Shown here: positions 52,562 through 62,671 of the stretch, piece after piece
Layout: every line of letters starts with the position of its first letter
Numbering within the stretch: the first letter of the stretch is position 1
DNA from: Treponema sp.
GTDB lineage: Bacteria; Spirochaetota; Spirochaetia; Treponematales; Treponemataceae
Assembly: GCA_014804005.1 (NCBI GenBank)
Contig: JAAVAP010000018.1
Location: forward strand, 1 to 64,000
Direction: 5' to 3'
DNA length: 64,000 nt
The notes under the pieces: model-generated
What the model was told of the DNA's origin: nothing
Database searches by the model: none
The model's input: only the letters and a program-made list of their open reading frames with translations
Program-made: the position numbers and the translations under genes

Positions 52562-53911
52562 TCATTTGCCGAAAATTTTTTCGACCAAGTCTTTTACGTT
52601 CGCCACAAAAATCGCGCCTTCGCATTTTTCGGGAACGAGGATTTTTTCAAAGCCTAGGCTTTTCGCGGTTTTCACGCGCTGCTTTACGCGCGGAACTGGA
52701 CGGATTTCTCCTGCAAGGCTCAGCTCGCCCACCAACGCCGTTCCGTTTTTCAATGCGATGTCCGTTCGCGCGGAATAAAGCGCGGCCGCCAACGCAGCGT
52801 CGATCGCGCTTTCGCCGAGCCGTACGCCGCCTGCCACGTTCACATAAATGTCTTGGTCGCTGAATCGCAAGCCTGCGCGTTTTTCCAAGACGGCGGCAAT
52901 TCTTGCCACTCGCGCGCTGTCGATTTTTTCGGAATACACTCGGCTCAAATTCGCTTTGGCTGGAACTGTCAAAGCCTGAATTTCCACCAAAAAAACTCGG
53001 CTTCCTTCGAAAACTGCGGCGCATGCGATTCCTGCGGGCTGCTTTCCTTCGCGCCGCGTGATGAACATCGCGCTTGGATCGACAACGCCTTTTAGACCGG
53101 TTTGGCTCATTTCGAAAATGCCGAGTTCGTCCACCGAGCCGAATCGATTTTTCAACGCGCGCAAAAAACGCACTTCGTCGTTGTTGTGTTCGAACGAAAT
53201 CACCGTGTCAACCATGTGTTCCAAAGCCTTCGGACCTGCGATGTTTCCTTCTTTCGTGACATGCGCCGTCATCACCAAAAACGAGTCGCGTTCTTTTACC
53301 CAGCCGATCAATTCGTTTCCGCAATATTTGAGCTGATTCACAGTGCCGGGAATTATTCCGCCTTCCACGGAATAAACAGTTTGAATGGAATCAATTACGG
53401 CGAAAATCGGATTGAGCTTGTCGAGTGCGTCAAGAATGTCCTCAAGTCGCATCGTGCACAAAATTTCGATTTTGGAACAATCCAAACCGAGCCTGTCAGC
53501 GCGGCTTTTTATTTGCGACGCGCTTTCTTCGCCGCTCACATAGAGGATTGCGCCACCGACATTTTTTGAAACGCAAGCCGCCGCCTGCAACAAAAGCGTG
53601 GATTTTCCGATGCCCGGCTCGCCGCCGAGCAAAACCGCGCTGCGCTTCATCGCGCCTCCGCCCAAAACCCTGTCGAATTCCGCGATGCCAGTTTGGATTC
53701 TTTCTCCTTCCTGAGCTTGCACCGTGCTCAATGGAATTGGGCGGGCTTTTTGCGCCGCTCCGTTTTTTTGCGTTGCGAACGCCGCGTTCGGATCTTCGAT
53801 GAATTCGCGCATTGTATTCCAGCCGCCACATTCGGGGCATCGTCCGAGCCATTTTGGTTGCGAATATCCGCATTCCGCGCATTTGAAAATTGTCGTTCCT
53901 TTTTTTGCCAT
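52562..53911 (-). CDS. radA: DNA repair protein RadA
   Basis: A 449-residue RecA-like branch-migration helicase for recombination repair. The N-terminal zinc finger is CAECGYSQPKWLGRCPECGGW (C4). Walker A is GGEPGIGKSTLLLQ, Walker B-type AVIDSIQT follows, and the RadA-specific KNRFGSVDELGIFEM is present. The C-terminal Lon-protease-like domain is complete (VAGGVRLGESAIDAALAAALYSA). Length is normal. It lies 165 bp downstream of cysE, with a terminator between them. Confidence 0.96.
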   Translation of the reverse strand: MAKKGTTIFKCAECGYSQPKWLGRCPECGGWNTMREFIEDPNAAFATQKNGAAQKARPIPLSTVQAQEGERIQTGIAEFDRVLGGGAMKRSAVLLGGEPGIGKSTLLLQAAACVSKNVGGAILYVSGEESASQIKSRADRLGLDCSKIEILCTMRLEDILDALDKLNPIFAVIDSIQTVYSVEGGIIPGTVNQLKYCGNELIGWVKERDSFLVMTAHVTKEGNIAGPKALEHMVDTVISFEHNNDEVRFLRALKNRFGSVDELGIFEMSQTGLKGVVDPSAMFITRREGKQPAGIACAAVFEGSRVFLVEIQALTVPAKANLSRVYSEKIDSARVARIAAVLEKRAGLRFSDQDIYVNVAGGVRLGESAIDAALAAALYSARTDIALKNGTALVGELSLAGEIRPVPRVKQRVKTAKSLGFEKILVPEKCEGAIFVANVKDLVEKIFGK

Positions 53912-54044
53912 TTTATCCCGTGATTTTTAAAATGAAATTTGCCCGACGAATTTCTTTCTAGAAATTTTCGTCAATCCAAATTCCAAATTTGAAACGCACA
54001 CCATTTTCGTGCGATTTTGACATCAACCATTATATACGAATTTT

Positions 54045-54073
54045 TGAAAAAAATCCGCGCGTAAAATTGCGCG
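54045..54073 (-). terminator. cysE terminator
   Basis: On the minus strand, four bases after the cysE stop, CGCGC (54073-54069), loop AATTTTAC, GCGCG (54060-54056) is followed by GATTTTTTTC. Confidence 0.65.
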
Positions 54074-54076
54074 TCA

Positions 54077-54970
54077 TCAATTTTGGCCGTTCTCGTAATA
54101 CGTGCCGGGTGGAATCGATTTTACAATCCACGTGTTTCCGCCGATTGTGCAGCCTTTGCCGATTATGGTTTCGCCGCCCAAAATCGTCGCGCCAGAATAA
54201 ATTGTCACGTCGTCTTGAATTGTGGGATGACGCTTTTTGTTTTGCAAATCTTTTTTCAGGCAAAGCGCGCCGAGCGTTACGCCTTGGTAAATGCGCACAT
54301 TTTTTCCGATGACGGCGGTCTCGCCGATTACGATTCCAGTTCCGTGGTCGATGAAAAAACTTTCGCCGATTTCGGCTCCCGGATGAATATCTATTCCCGT
54401 CTTGCCGTGAGCATGTTCGGTCATGATTCGCGGAATGAGCGGAATTCCATTTTTGTAAAGGAAGTGCGCGATTCGGTAAATCAAAATCGCTTCAAGCCCA
54501 GGGTACGACAAAATCACTTCGCCGAGCGAACGCGCTGCAGGATCACCTTGGACAATTGCGTTCGCGTCCATTTGTATTTTTTTGCGAAGCGCGGGAATTT
54601 CCGCGATCAAAGTTTCCACGGCTTTTTGCGCTAATTTGAAGCAATGCGAATTCCTGAAATGTTTTTCGCGTTGTTCGTTGTCCGATTTTTCATTTTGGCG
54701 GGCGACAATTACAACGCGCAAAAGTGCCTTTTGGATTTCCGTCGTAAGAATCGAAATTATTCTATTGATGTGCCGCCCGGTGATGTAGCGCAAATTTTCT
54801 TCGGTGATTTGCTCTTCGTATTTGAAGCCCGGAAAAATCAAAGCCTGCAAGTCGCTGAGCGCGGCCACGACATTCGCACGGTTCGGCAAGTTTTCCGCGC
54901 CCGCGCGGTTCACGCCGCCATTTTCCTTGTAGGAATCCATTATGTTTTGCACGAGAAATTCAAAATCCAT
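54077..54970 (-). CDS. cysE: serine O-acetyltransferase
   Basis: A 297-residue enzyme that acetylates serine for cysteine synthesis. The N-terminal helical domain (1-170) precedes a left-handed beta helix of hexapeptide repeats (TGIDIHPGAEIGESFFIDHGTG, then VIGETAVIGKNVRIYQGVTLGAL). His in FIDHGTG and the GNTWIVKSIPPGTYY tail match the long-N-terminus SAT class (EpsC-like). The C-terminus is short (YENGQN) and lacks the usual Ile-ending tail that binds cysteine synthase. cysK is not adjacent. Confidence 0.93.
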   Translation of the reverse strand: MDFEFLVQNIMDSYKENGGVNRAGAENLPNRANVVAALSDLQALIFPGFKYEEQITEENLRYITGRHINRIISILTTEIQKALLRVVIVARQNEKSDNEQREKHFRNSHCFKLAQKAVETLIAEIPALRKKIQMDANAIVQGDPAARSLGEVILSYPGLEAILIYRIAHFLYKNGIPLIPRIMTEHAHGKTGIDIHPGAEIGESFFIDHGTGIVIGETAVIGKNVRIYQGVTLGALCLKKDLQNKKRHPTIQDDVTIYSGATILGGETIIGKGCTIGGNTWIVKSIPPGTYYENGQN

Positions 54971-55082
54971 AAAAAAATTGTATCAGATTTTAGCGGGAAA
55001 TGAAAGTTGTGGAGCGGAATTTTTTTGTTTGATTTGCGAAATTGTTTTTAGTGAAAAATCTGCTCAAAAACAAAAAAATCTC

Positions 55083-55111
55083 TTGACACTATTGCGGAAT
55101 TTCTGTAAAAT
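55083..55111 (+). promoter_or_regulatory. promoter of the tRNA-Thr/rpmG/ribosomal protein/rpoBC operon
   Basis: TTGACA (55083-55088) and TAAAAT (55106-55111) are 17 bp apart, about 50 bp before tRNA-Thr. It is the best promoter visible before the whole plus-strand operon. Confidence 0.8.
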
Positions 55112-55163
55112 CATAAAACACTCAAAATAGGCGTGGAATCGCGTCGTTTTGTTTTGCATTTTC

Positions 55164-55236
55164 GCCCTTGTAGCTCAGCCGGTAGAGCGCAGCCATGGTA
55201 AGGCTGAGGTCTGCGGTTCGATCCCGCACGGGGGCT
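55164..55236 (+). tRNA. tRNA-Thr, anticodon GGT
   Basis: A 73-nt cloverleaf. Acceptor GCCCTTG pairs with CGGGGGC (two G-U pairs), the anticodon stem CAGCC/GGCTG encloses ATGGTAA, giving GGT for ACC/ACU threonine codons, and the T-loop is TTCGATC. CCA is not encoded. It is the first element of the rpmG-rpoC transcript, 28 bp before rpmG. Confidence 0.96.
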
Positions 55237-55264
55237 TTGAAATTTGTTATAGGAGTTTTTTTTT

Positions 55265-55441
55265 ATGGCAAGCAAGAAAAAGGGAGCGGTGGAAATCATC
55301 GCGTTGCAGTGCACTGAATGCAAGCGCAGAAATTATACGACGTACAAAAATCGCAAAAACATTCAGGGCAAATTGGAGTTGAACAAATATTGTCCGTTTG
55401 AACGCAAGCACACGCTCCACAAAGAAACGAAAGTAAAATAA
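55265..55441 (+). CDS. rpmG: ribosomal protein bL33
   Basis: A 58-residue protein, [20 protein letters not shown] onward, then CP in [18 protein letters not shown]. It has the zinc-binding C-x2-C pair (CTEC) but only one Cys in the second position (KYCPF), so it is between the C+ and C- forms. It lies between tRNA-Thr and tRNA-Trp, as in other treponemes. AGGAG lies upstream of the ATG. Confidence 0.95.
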   Translation: MASKKKGAVEIIALQCTECKRRNYTTYKNRKNIQGKLELNKYCPFERKHTLHKETKVK

Positions 55442-55496
55442 TTTTGTTTCGAGAACATTTTTAAGGATTTTCTCCGTGAAAACGGTGGAAATATTT

Positions 55497-55569
55497 AGGG
55501 CGGTAGTTCAGTTGGTAGAGCACCGGTCTCCAAAACCGGCTGTCGCGGGTTCAAGTCCTGCCCGCCCTG
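55497..55569 (+). tRNA. tRNA-Trp, anticodon CCA
   Basis: A 73-nt cloverleaf. Acceptor AGGGCGG pairs with CCGCCCT, the anticodon stem CCGGT/ACCGG encloses CTCCAAA, giving CCA for UGG, and the T-loop is TTCAAGT. The discriminator is G. It lies between rpmG and secE, the common bacterial arrangement. A short T-run follows, yet secE is only 17 bp away, so processing from a longer transcript is likely. Confidence 0.97.
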
Positions 55570-55585
55570 CTTTTTTGAGGAATTT

Positions 55586-55768
55586 ATGGCGAAGATTTTT
55601 GGTTTTTTCAATGAATGCGTTCGCGAATTGAAGTTGGTGTCTTGGCCGACGCGCGAACATGTTTTGTCTAGCGTCAAAGTCGTGATTATTTCTACTGTTA
55701 TTGTTGCTGTGATTTTGGGCGCGTTGGATCTTGGTTTCACCGAGCTTTTCCGCCTGTTGATGAAATAA
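55586..55768 (+). CDS. secE: preprotein translocase subunit SecE
   Basis: A 60-residue protein with one membrane helix (about 33-52). It starts MAKIFGFFNECVRELKLVSWPTREHVLSS, the conserved SecE amphipathic helix with its WPT motif. It clamps SecY in the inner-membrane translocon. GAGG precedes the ATG. nusG follows nine bases later. Confidence 0.95.
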   Translation: MAKIFGFFNECVRELKLVSWPTREHVLSSVKVVIISTVIVAVILGALDLGFTELFRLLMK

Positions 55769-55777
55769 GGAAAAACT

Positions 55778-56341
55778 ATGTCGAGCGCTTGGTACATTCT
55801 TCATACTTACTCGGCTTATGAGGCGAAAATCTCGCGCATTGTTCAGCGCATGTTGGAAACTGGCGAGCTTGATCCAAACATCGTAAAAAGCATCAAAGTT
55901 CCGGAAGAAGAAATTTTCGAAATCAAAGACGGAAAGAAAAAGTCCCGAAAGACGAAGATCCTTCCAAGTTATGTCATGATGGAATTGGATTTGCCGGATT
56001 TGGGCTGGAAAGACACTTGCGCGAAAATCCGCCGAATTCAGGGTGTAAATGGATTTGTTGGCACGAAGCCAAATGAGCGTCCGCGTCCGATTCCCGTTGA
56101 AGAAGCCAAACGGATGCTCGCGCGGGCCGGCGAAATCAAGGGCGAAAAAGTCGTCCGCGTCAAGCAAAGTTATGCCGTTGGCGATATCGTCAAAATTATG
56201 GAAGGGCCTTTCGCCACGTTTGAAGGCACTGTCGAAAAAATTGAGGACGGCAAGGATAAGCTTACCGTGAACGTGCAGATTTTCGGACGCGCCACTCCTG
56301 TGGAAGTGAACATGACTCAGGTCGAAAAATCTGTAAAATGA
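55778..56341 (+). CDS. nusG: transcription antitermination factor NusG
   Basis: A 187-residue protein. The NGN domain (1-125) starts SSAWYILHTYSAYEAKISRIVQRM and contains LPSYVMMELDL and VNGFVGTKPNERPRPI. The KOW domain (about 135-187) has VGDIVKIMEGPFATFEGTVEKI. It links RNA polymerase to Rho and to the ribosome. Length is normal. AAGGAAAA lies before the ATG. Confidence 0.97.
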   Translation: MSSAWYILHTYSAYEAKISRIVQRMLETGELDPNIVKSIKVPEEEIFEIKDGKKKSRKTKILPSYVMMELDLPDLGWKDTCAKIRRIQGVNGFVGTKPNERPRPIPVEEAKRMLARAGEIKGEKVVRVKQSYAVGDIVKIMEGPFATFEGTVEKIEDGKDKLTVNVQIFGRATPVEVNMTQVEKSVK

Positions 56342-56465
56342 CAAAAATTCCGCGTGTTTTGCCAAATGCGCGGTTAGGGTGGCGAAAGCCGCTCGTTTTT
56401 TGGGAGGAAAGCAACCATCCGTTGGAAGAGGACTTTCCGCTAACACCAAATTTTAGGAGTAAAAA
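56342..56465 (+). promoter_or_regulatory. rplK leader with GNRA hairpin
   Basis: A 124-bp leader. GGCGAAAGCC (56381-56390) is a GNRA-capped hairpin extended by flanking G/C pairs, followed by TCGTTTTTT at 56393-56401, so it could act as an attenuator between nusG and rplK. AGGAG precedes the rplK ATG. Feedback by L1 or L11 is usual for this operon type, but the binding site is not proved here. Confidence 0.45.
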
Positions 56466-56897
56466 ATGGCAAAGAAAGAAGTGACCGCTGTCATCAAACT
56501 GCAATGCCCTGCGGGCGCGGCGACACCGGCTCCTCCGATTGGTCCTGCTCTTGGACCGCATGGCGTGAGCGCTCCGAAATTTGTGCAGGAATTCAACGAC
56601 CGTACAAAAAGTATGGAAAAAGGGCTCATCATCCCTGTCGTGATTACAGTCTACAAAGACAAGTCCTACACATTCATTCTCAAAACTCCCCCGGCGGCGG
56701 TTTTGATTAAGAAGGCGCTCAAATTGGAAAAGGGTTCAGCGAATCCGCTCCGCGACAAAGTGGGCAAACTCACTGCGGCGCAGCTTGAAGAAATCGCGAA
56801 GACAAAAATGCCTGACGTTAGCGCGAACGACCTTGAAGCCGCGAAGAAAATCGTGGCTGGAACGGCGCGAAGCATGGGCGTTGAGGTGGAGGCCTAA
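56466..56897 (+). CDS. rplK: ribosomal protein uL11
   Basis: A 143-residue protein, [20 protein letters not shown] then [14 protein letters not shown], the conserved proline-rich N-terminal domain that binds release and elongation factors and thiostrepton. The C-terminal 23S-binding domain ends [15 protein letters not shown]. Its stop abuts the rplA start (TAAATG). Confidence 0.97.
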   Translation: MAKKEVTAVIKLQCPAGAATPAPPIGPALGPHGVSAPKFVQEFNDRTKSMEKGLIIPVVITVYKDKSYTFILKTPPAAVLIKKALKLEKGSANPLRDKVGKLTAAQLEEIAKTKMPDVSANDLEAAKKIVAGTARSMGVEVEA

Positions 56898-57578
56898 ATG
56901 AAACACGGAAAAAAATACCGCGCGTCGGCGGCCAAATATGATTTGACAAAAAAATACGATGTTCCCACAGCCTGCAAAATGGTTCAGGACATGAAGTATA
57001 CGAATTTTGACGAAACTGTGGAAGCGCACGTTTTGCTCAAATTGCCCAAGAACGCGACTGTTCGTGACACTTTGGTTTTCCCGAATCAATTTCGCGGCGA
57101 AAAGAAAGTTTTGGTTTTCTGCAAAGAAGATCGCGTTCAGGAAGCGTTGGATGCGGGCGCGGCTTATGCCGGTGCTGCCGACTACATCGAAAAGGTGAAG
57201 GGTGGTTGGCTTGATTTTGACATCGCCGTTGCCACTCCCGATATGATGAAAGATGTCGGACGCTTGGGTATGGTTTTGGGACGCAAAGGCTTGATGCCGA
57301 ATCCGAAAACCGGCACTGTTACGAACGACATCGTTGCCGCGATTGGCGAACTTAAAAAAGGCCGCACCGAATATCGCGCCGACAAGACAGGCATCGTTCA
57401 CATTGCGGTGGGAAAAGTTTCGATGGATGCCGAAAAATTGCAGCAGAACATCGACGCTTTGATCGCCGAAATTGAGCGCAAAAAGCCTTCCGATGCTTCA
57501 GCGGATTACATCAAGACGATTTCAGTGAGTTCTTCGATGGGACCTGGAGTTTGGGTCAAATACAAGGACGAGGAGTAG
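56898..57578 (+). CDS. rplA: ribosomal protein uL1
   Basis: A 226-residue protein of the L1 stalk. MKHGKKYRASAAKYD start, VEAHVLLKLPKNA, and the signature GRLGMVLGRKGLMPNPKTGTV are present, with IVHIAVGKVSMD in domain I. The ATG begins directly after the rplK stop codon, so the two are translationally coupled. It may repress its own leader, as in other bacteria. Confidence 0.97.
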   Translation: MKHGKKYRASAAKYDLTKKYDVPTACKMVQDMKYTNFDETVEAHVLLKLPKNATVRDTLVFPNQFRGEKKVLVFCKEDRVQEALDAGAAYAGAADYIEKVKGGWLDFDIAVATPDMMKDVGRLGMVLGRKGLMPNPKTGTVTNDIVAAIGELKKGRTEYRADKTGIVHIAVGKVSMDAEKLQQNIDALIAEIERKKPSDASADYIKTISVSSSMGPGVWVKYKDEE

Positions 57579-57581
57579 AAT

Positions 57582-58217
57582 ATGGCAATGCTTGCAAAAA
57601 AAATCCAGCCGGCGAAAACCGCCGCGATTGAGGCCGCCAAAAAAACTCTCGGCGAATACAACGACTTTATCTTTACCGAATATCGCGGCATGACTGTCGA
57701 GCAGATTACTAGACTGCGCGACAAACTCCGCGAAAAAGACAGCGTTGTAAAAGTTATCAAAAATAACTTCGCGCGCATCGCTTTCGAGGGAATGGACGCT
57801 GCGAATGTTTCCGAATACCTCAAAGGTCCTACTGCCATCGCGATGGCAAAGCAGGATTCCAACGAAACGGCGAAGATTTTGTATGATTTCGCACAGGAAG
57901 TGCCCGCGCTCAAAATCAAAGGCGCGTTGGTGAACAAAGAGATTTACGATGCGGCGAAAACCGAAGCGTATTCGAAAGTTCCTGGCAAAAATCAGCTTAT
58001 CGCAATGCTTATGTCTGCGATCAATGGACCGACGCAAAAACTCGCCGCCACGTTGCAGGCTTACGTTGAAAAGCTGGAAAAAGAAGGCGGCGCGCCTGCT
58101 TCAAAAGCGGAAGCCGCTCCTGCTGAAGCCCCAAAAACGGAGGCTTCACCTGCGGCTGATGCAAGTGCTCCCGCCGCCGCGGAAACTCCGGCTGCCGAGG
58201 CTGCGCCTCAGGCTTAA
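57582..58217 (+). CDS. rplJ: ribosomal protein uL10
   Basis: A 211-residue stalk base protein, longer than the usual 165-175. The N-terminal domain (YNDFIFTEYRGMTVEQITRLR; VVKVIKNNFARIAFEG) is normal. The C-terminal 40 residues are an Ala/Pro/Glu-rich low-complexity tail (EAAPAEAPKTEASPAADAS) beyond the L7/L12-binding helix. It begins three bases after rplA. Confidence 0.96.
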   Translation: MAMLAKKIQPAKTAAIEAAKKTLGEYNDFIFTEYRGMTVEQITRLRDKLREKDSVVKVIKNNFARIAFEGMDAANVSEYLKGPTAIAMAKQDSNETAKILYDFAQEVPALKIKGALVNKEIYDAAKTEAYSKVPGKNQLIAMLMSAINGPTQKLAATLQAYVEKLEKEGGAPASKAEAAPAEAPKTEASPAADASAPAAAETPAAEAAPQA

Positions 58218-58388
58218 ATTTAAAATTGAATTTTGTCTGCGTTTTGCGCGGCGAAATTCAGGGGCAATGAATTTTCGTTGTTCCAAACGCGGTCAGGCTT
58301 CGTTCGCTGCTGACTGTCCGCGTAAATATCGGGACTTGTTCCCCGCGCCGCTTGTGCGGCATGAAATTAATTTTTTATGGAGAAGACA
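58218..58388 (+). promoter_or_regulatory. rplJ-rplL intergenic leader
   Basis: A 171-bp spacer with GC-rich hairpin-forming words (for example GGTCAGGCTTCGTTCGCTGCTGACTG region, 58293-58318, with CAG/CTG dyads). Such spacers often attenuate or process the L7/L12 message so that it is made in excess. No separate promoter is obvious. GGAGAAG precedes the rplL ATG. Confidence 0.35.
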
Positions 58389-58769
58389 ATGGCAGCATTA
58401 ACAAACGAACAGATTTTGGACGCGATTGCGTCAATGACAGTTCTGGAAGCCTCAGAATTGGTAAAGGCGATGGAAGAAAAATTCGGTGTAACAGCCGCTG
58501 TTGCTGTCGCCGCCGCTCCTGGAGCCGCCGCCGCTGGCGCGCCCGCAGAAGAGCAGACCGAATTCTCAGTTTCTTTGGACAGCTTTGACGCGGCAAAGAA
58601 AATCGGAGTTATCAAAGCAGTCAAGGCTCTTACAAACCTCGGTTTGGGCGAAGCGAAGGCTTTGGTGGAAGGCGCGCCGAAAGTCATCAAGGAAGGCTTG
58701 AGCAAGGCCGATGCCGACAAGTGGATTGCCGATATCGAAGCTGCCGGCGGAAAGGCTTCCAAGAAATAA
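58389..58769 (+). CDS. rplL: ribosomal protein bL12 (L7/L12)
   Basis: A 126-residue protein. The dimerising N-terminal helices ([20 protein letters not shown]) are followed by an Ala-rich hinge and the conserved C-terminal domain [30 protein letters not shown]. The start at 58389 follows GGAGAAG, so the four codons before it are dropped. It forms the flexible factor-binding stalk with L10. Confidence 0.97.
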   Translation: MAALTNEQILDAIASMTVLEASELVKAMEEKFGVTAAVAVAAAPGAAAAGAPAEEQTEFSVSLDSFDAAKKIGVIKAVKALTNLGLGEAKALVEGAPKVIKEGLSKADADKWIADIEAAGGKASKK

Positions 58770-58897
58770 TACGGTTTCGAGAAAATTCGCATTTGGCGTG
58801 GCATGATTTTTCCGCGCCGCTTGCGAGTTATTGCGAAAATCGTATCGGGCTTTTCGCCTTACGAAAGGCTCGACAATTTTAAAAAATAATTGAAGTT

Positions 58898-58915
58898 GTT
58901 CCAAAAAATTGGAAC
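58898..58915 (+). promoter_or_regulatory. hairpin in the rplL-rpoB spacer
   Basis: GTTCCAA, loop AAAA, TTGGAAC is a perfect 7-bp hairpin in the 241-bp spacer before rpoB. A second one (GAGGA/TCCTC, about 58955-58968) follows. The spacer probably holds an attenuator or RNase III-type processing site that lowers rpoB relative to rplL. Confidence 0.4.
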
Positions 58916-59010
58916 GAACAAGCGAAGTTCGCGGCGGAATCTTTCGTGCTGTGAGGAGTTTCCTCATGTAGCGGAGGTTTTGACCGCGCCACGCTTTTTT
59001 AGGGGAAAAA

Positions 59011-62000
59011 ATGTTCGCGAAGAGCCGGACAATCAACCGTAAATATTACGGCAAGGACATCAAGTCTTCGATGGATGTCCCAAATCTAATCGATATTCAA
59101 ACTTCATCGTATGAATATTTCCTTCAAAAAGAAAAATTGGACAAGGGCGAGCCGCTGGAAAATCAGGGTTTGCAGGAAGCTTTTCTTTCAACTTTTCCAA
59201 TTGAAAGCGCGAACGGCGATATGTCGTTGGAATTTGAATCCTATACTTTGGATGAATCCGAAAGCAAATTCACCGAATTGGAATGCAAGCAAAAAGGCTT
59301 GACTTATTCCGTTCCGCTCAAAGCGCGAATAAATTTGAACTTCAAAGACACGGGCGCAATCTTGCAAAAAGACATTTACATGGGCGACATTCCGCTTATG
59401 ACGCCGCGTGGAACTTTCATTATAAATGGCGCGGAGCGCGTCGTCGTTTCGCAGATTCACCGTTCGCCTGGCGTAATTTTCAATCACGACAAGGGCGTTT
59501 GGGCAAGCCGCATCATTCCGTACCGAGGCTCGTGGCTGGAATTTGAAATCGACCAAAAAAAGGAATTGATTTTCGCCAAAATCGACCGAAAGAAAAAAAT
59601 TCTCGGAACGATTTTCCTGCGCGCGCTCGGATTTGAAAGCCGCGAAGAAATCATCGATGTTTTCTATGATACTGAAAAGGCTTCTGTGAAGGACAATGCC
59701 GCCACGCGCGAAGGCTTGGTGAATCGCATTTTGTCCAAGGCGGTTTTTGTCAAGGACGCGGATTCCGGTGAAGAGAAAAAACTTTTCCCGGCGGGCGCGC
59801 GGCTTCATCCGCACGACATCGACGATTTGATTGCCAACGGAATCAAGGAAATTCAAGTAATCAAATTTGACAGCCGCAAAAATCCCGAAAACAAGGACGA
59901 AAGGAATTCTTCGCTTGATTCTGAAATCATCATAAATTGCTTTGAGCGCGAGGAAATCAAGTACGCCAAAGAAGGTTCGGAAAGCGACGAGCCGACAAAA
60001 GAAGAGGCTTTGAGCACAGTTTACAGCGTGCTTTTGCCTGGCGAGCCGATTACCGTGGAAAACGCCGAAAAGGATTTGAATTCGATGTTCTTCACGTCGC
60101 GCCGCTATGATTTGGGACGTGTGGGACGCTACAAGCTCAACAAAAAATTCGACTACAATCCGCCGAAGGACGACACAGTTCTCACGAAAGAGGACATCAC
60201 GAACACGATGAAATTCCTCATCAAAGTTTACATCGGCGAAGAGGCGCGCGACGACATCGACCATTTGGGCAACCGCCGCATCCGAAGCGTCGGCGAATTG
60301 ATGACGAATCAAATCAAAACTTCGTTCGCTCGAATGGAACGAATTGCCAAAGAGCGAATGGGCGCGAAAGACAATGAAACGATAAAGCCTCAGGATTTGA
60401 TTTCTTCCAAGCCGATTATCGCGGCGATAAAAGAATTTTTCGGCTCGTCTCAGCTTTCGCAATTCATGGATCAAATCAATCCGCTTGCGGAACTTACGCA
60501 CAAACGCCGCTTGAACGCGCTCGGACCGGGCGGTCTTTCCCGCGACAGGGCAGGATTCGAAGTGCGCGATGTTCATTATTCGCATTACGGACGAATGTGC
60601 CCGATTGAAACGCCGGAAGGCCCGAACATCGGACTTATCGTCTCGCTCGCGATTTATACGCGCGTCAACGAATACGGATTTTTGGAAGCGCCTTATCGTA
60701 AAATCGAAAAAGGCAAGGCGACGAACAAAATCGAATATCTTTCGGCGATGGACGAAGACAAATATTACATCGGTCAAGTAAGCGAAGGAATGAAAAACGA
60801 CGGTTCGTTCGCTACGGATATGATTTCGTGCCGAAGACGCGGCGATTATACCACTCGTTCGCCAAAAGACGTTCAGTATATGGACGTTTCTCCGCGTCAG
60901 GTAATTTCTGTTTCCGCCGCATTGATTCCGTTCCTTGAGCACGACGACGCAAACCGCGCTTTGATGGGCTGTAACATGCAGCGTCAGGCAGTGCCGCTTT
61001 TGTTCCCCGAGCCGCCTTATGTCGGCACTGGAATGGAGCAAAAATGCGCCTACGATTCTGGCGTTTTGGTGAAAGCCGCTCGCGTGGGCGAAGTGGTCAA
61101 AGTTACGAGCGAATGCGTTTCGATAAAGCCCGAAGGCGCGAAGCGCGGCGAAATCGACGAATATCCGCTTCTCAAATATCAGCGCACGAACAACGACACT
61201 TGCAACCATCAGCGTCCGACAGTCGAAGTGGGCGAAAAAGTCGATGCTGGCGCGGTGATTGCCGACGGTCCTGCGACATTTAACGGCGAGCTTGCTTTGG
61301 GACGAAACATTCTCGTAGGATTCGTTCCGTGGAACGGCTACAATTATGAAGATGCCGTTCTCATCAGCCAGCGAATCGTAAAAGAAGATATGTATACTTC
61401 GATTCACATCAAGGAATTTTCTACGGAAATTCGTGAAACGAAGCTCGGACCTGAAAAAATTACGCGCGATGTTCCGAACACTGCCGAAAAGAATCTCGAC
61501 AATTTGGACGCGGAAGGAATCATTCGCATTGGCGCGAAAGTTCGTTCTGGCGATGTTTTGGTGGGAAAAGTCACGCCGAAAAGTGAAGCCGAAACCACGC
61601 CCGAATTCAAGTTGCTCAATTCGATTTTCGGCGAAAAGGCGAAGGAAGTGCGCGACACGTCTTTGCGCGTTCCGCACGGCGTGGAAGGCGTTGTAATCGA
61701 CATTCAGCGGCTCAAGCGCAGCGAAGGCGACGATCTCAATCCGGGCGTTGATCAGGTTGTAAAAGTCATGATTGCCAACAAGCGAAAACTTCGCGAGGGC
61801 GACAAAATGGCCGGTCGCCATGGAAACAAAGGTGTCGTTTCGCGAATCCTTCCCGAAGAGGACATGCCGTATTTGGAAGACGGAACTCCGCTTGACGTTT
61901 GCTTGAATCCGCTTGGCGTTCCTTCGCGAATGAATATCGGACAGATTATGGAATCGGAATTGGGAATTGCCGGAAAATATTTGGGACAATTCTTTGAATC

Positions 62001-62556
62001 GCCGGTTTTCCAGTCGCCGAGCCAGGAGCAGATTGCCAAAAAGCTTGAGGAAGCGGGACTTTCCAAGGATTGTAAGCAGGTTGTCCGCGACGGACGCACC
62101 GGCGAGCCTTTCGTAAATCCGATTTTCGTCGGTGTAATTTACTATATGAAACTCCATCACTTGGTTGACGACAAAATGCATGCGCGTTCCACAGGACCTT
62201 ATTCTTTGGTTACGCAGCAGCCGCTCGGCGGAAAGGCGCAGTTCGGCGGCCAGCGTCTCGGCGAAATGGAAGTGTGGGCGCTCGAAGCGTACGGCGCGGC
62301 GAACACGTTGCAGGAAATGATGACAATCAAATCCGACGATATGAATGGCCGTTCCAAAGTTTACGAAGCGATTGTAAAAGGCGAGCCTTCCACGCCGGCG
62401 GGAGTTCCCGAATCGTTCAACGTTTTGGTGCAGGAATTGCGAGGCTTGGCTTTGGATTTTACTATCTATGATGCAAAGGGCAAGCAAATCGCGCTCACTG
62501 AACGCGACCAAGAATTGATTGACAAGGCGGCTTCCGGATTTGACAAGGAAGTGTAA
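59011..62556 (+). CDS. rpoB: RNA polymerase beta subunit
   Basis: A 1181-residue core enzyme subunit. Conserved blocks include the rifampicin cluster ([20 protein letters not shown] followed by [20 protein letters not shown], about 475-515), [22 protein letters not shown]-like [34 protein letters not shown], and the C-terminal [24 protein letters not shown]. Residue 502 is Asn where E. coli has Ser531, as in other spirochaetes, which are naturally rifampicin-resistant. It is shorter than the E. coli form because lineage-specific inserts are absent. rpoC follows 115 bp later. Confidence 0.98.
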   Translation: MFAKSRTINRKYYGKDIKSSMDVPNLIDIQTSSYEYFLQKEKLDKGEPLENQGLQEAFLSTFPIESANGDMSLEFESYTLDESESKFTELECKQKGLTYSVPLKARINLNFKDTGAILQKDIYMGDIPLMTPRGTFIINGAERVVVSQIHRSPGVIFNHDKGVWASRIIPYRGSWLEFEIDQKKELIFAKIDRKKKILGTIFLRALGFESREEIIDVFYDTEKASVKDNAATREGLVNRILSKAVFVKDADSGEEKKLFPAGARLHPHDIDDLIANGIKEIQVIKFDSRKNPENKDERNSSLDSEIIINCFEREEIKYAKEGSESDEPTKEEALSTVYSVLLPGEPITVENAEKDLNSMFFTSRRYDLGRVGRYKLNKKFDYNPPKDDTVLTKEDITNTMKFLIKVYIGEEARDDIDHLGNRRIRSVGELMTNQIKTSFARMERIAKERMGAKDNETIKPQDLISSKPIIAAIKEFFGSSQLSQFMDQINPLAELTHKRRLNALGPGGLSRDRAGFEVRDVHYSHYGRMCPIETPEGPNIGLIVSLAIYTRVNEYGFLEAPYRKIEKGKATNKIEYLSAMDEDKYYIGQVSEGMKNDGSFATDMISCRRRGDYTTRSPKDVQYMDVSPRQVISVSAALIPFLEHDDANRALMGCNMQRQAVPLLFPEPPYVGTGMEQKCAYDSGVLVKAARVGEVVKVTSECVSIKPEGAKRGEIDEYPLLKYQRTNNDTCNHQRPTVEVGEKVDAGAVIADGPATFNGELALGRNILVGFVPWNGYNYEDAVLISQRIVKEDMYTSIHIKEFSTEIRETKLGPEKITRDVPNTAEKNLDNLDAEGIIRIGAKVRSGDVLVGKVTPKSEAETTPEFKLLNSIFGEKAKEVRDTSLRVPHGVEGVVIDIQRLKRSEGDDLNPGVDQVVKVMIANKRKLREGDKMAGRHGNKGVVSRILPEEDMPYLEDGTPLDVCLNPLGVPSRMNIGQIMESELGIAGKYLGQFFESPVFQSPSQEQIAKKLEEAGLSKDCKQVVRDGRTGEPFVNPIFVGVIYYMKLHHLVDDKMHARSTGPYSLVTQQPLGGKAQFGGQRLGEMEVWALEAYGAANTLQEMMTIKSDDMNGRSKVYEAIVKGEPSTPAGVPESFNVLVQELRGLALDFTIYDAKGKQIALTERDQELIDKAASGFDKEV

Positions 62557-62671
62557 AGGCACGGCTTTGTCTTTCGGAATGGTCGGATTTTTAGTTGTTT
62601 AAAATAGGCGGCTTGATAAGTCGCTTGTTTTGAACACAGTTTGCGTTGGAAATTAACGGAGGAAAATATCA

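Noticed and set aside
59188..62562. 1124-residue antisense frame over rpoB
   Set aside because: It is the mirror of a highly conserved gene with strong codon bias and shows no protein family pattern.
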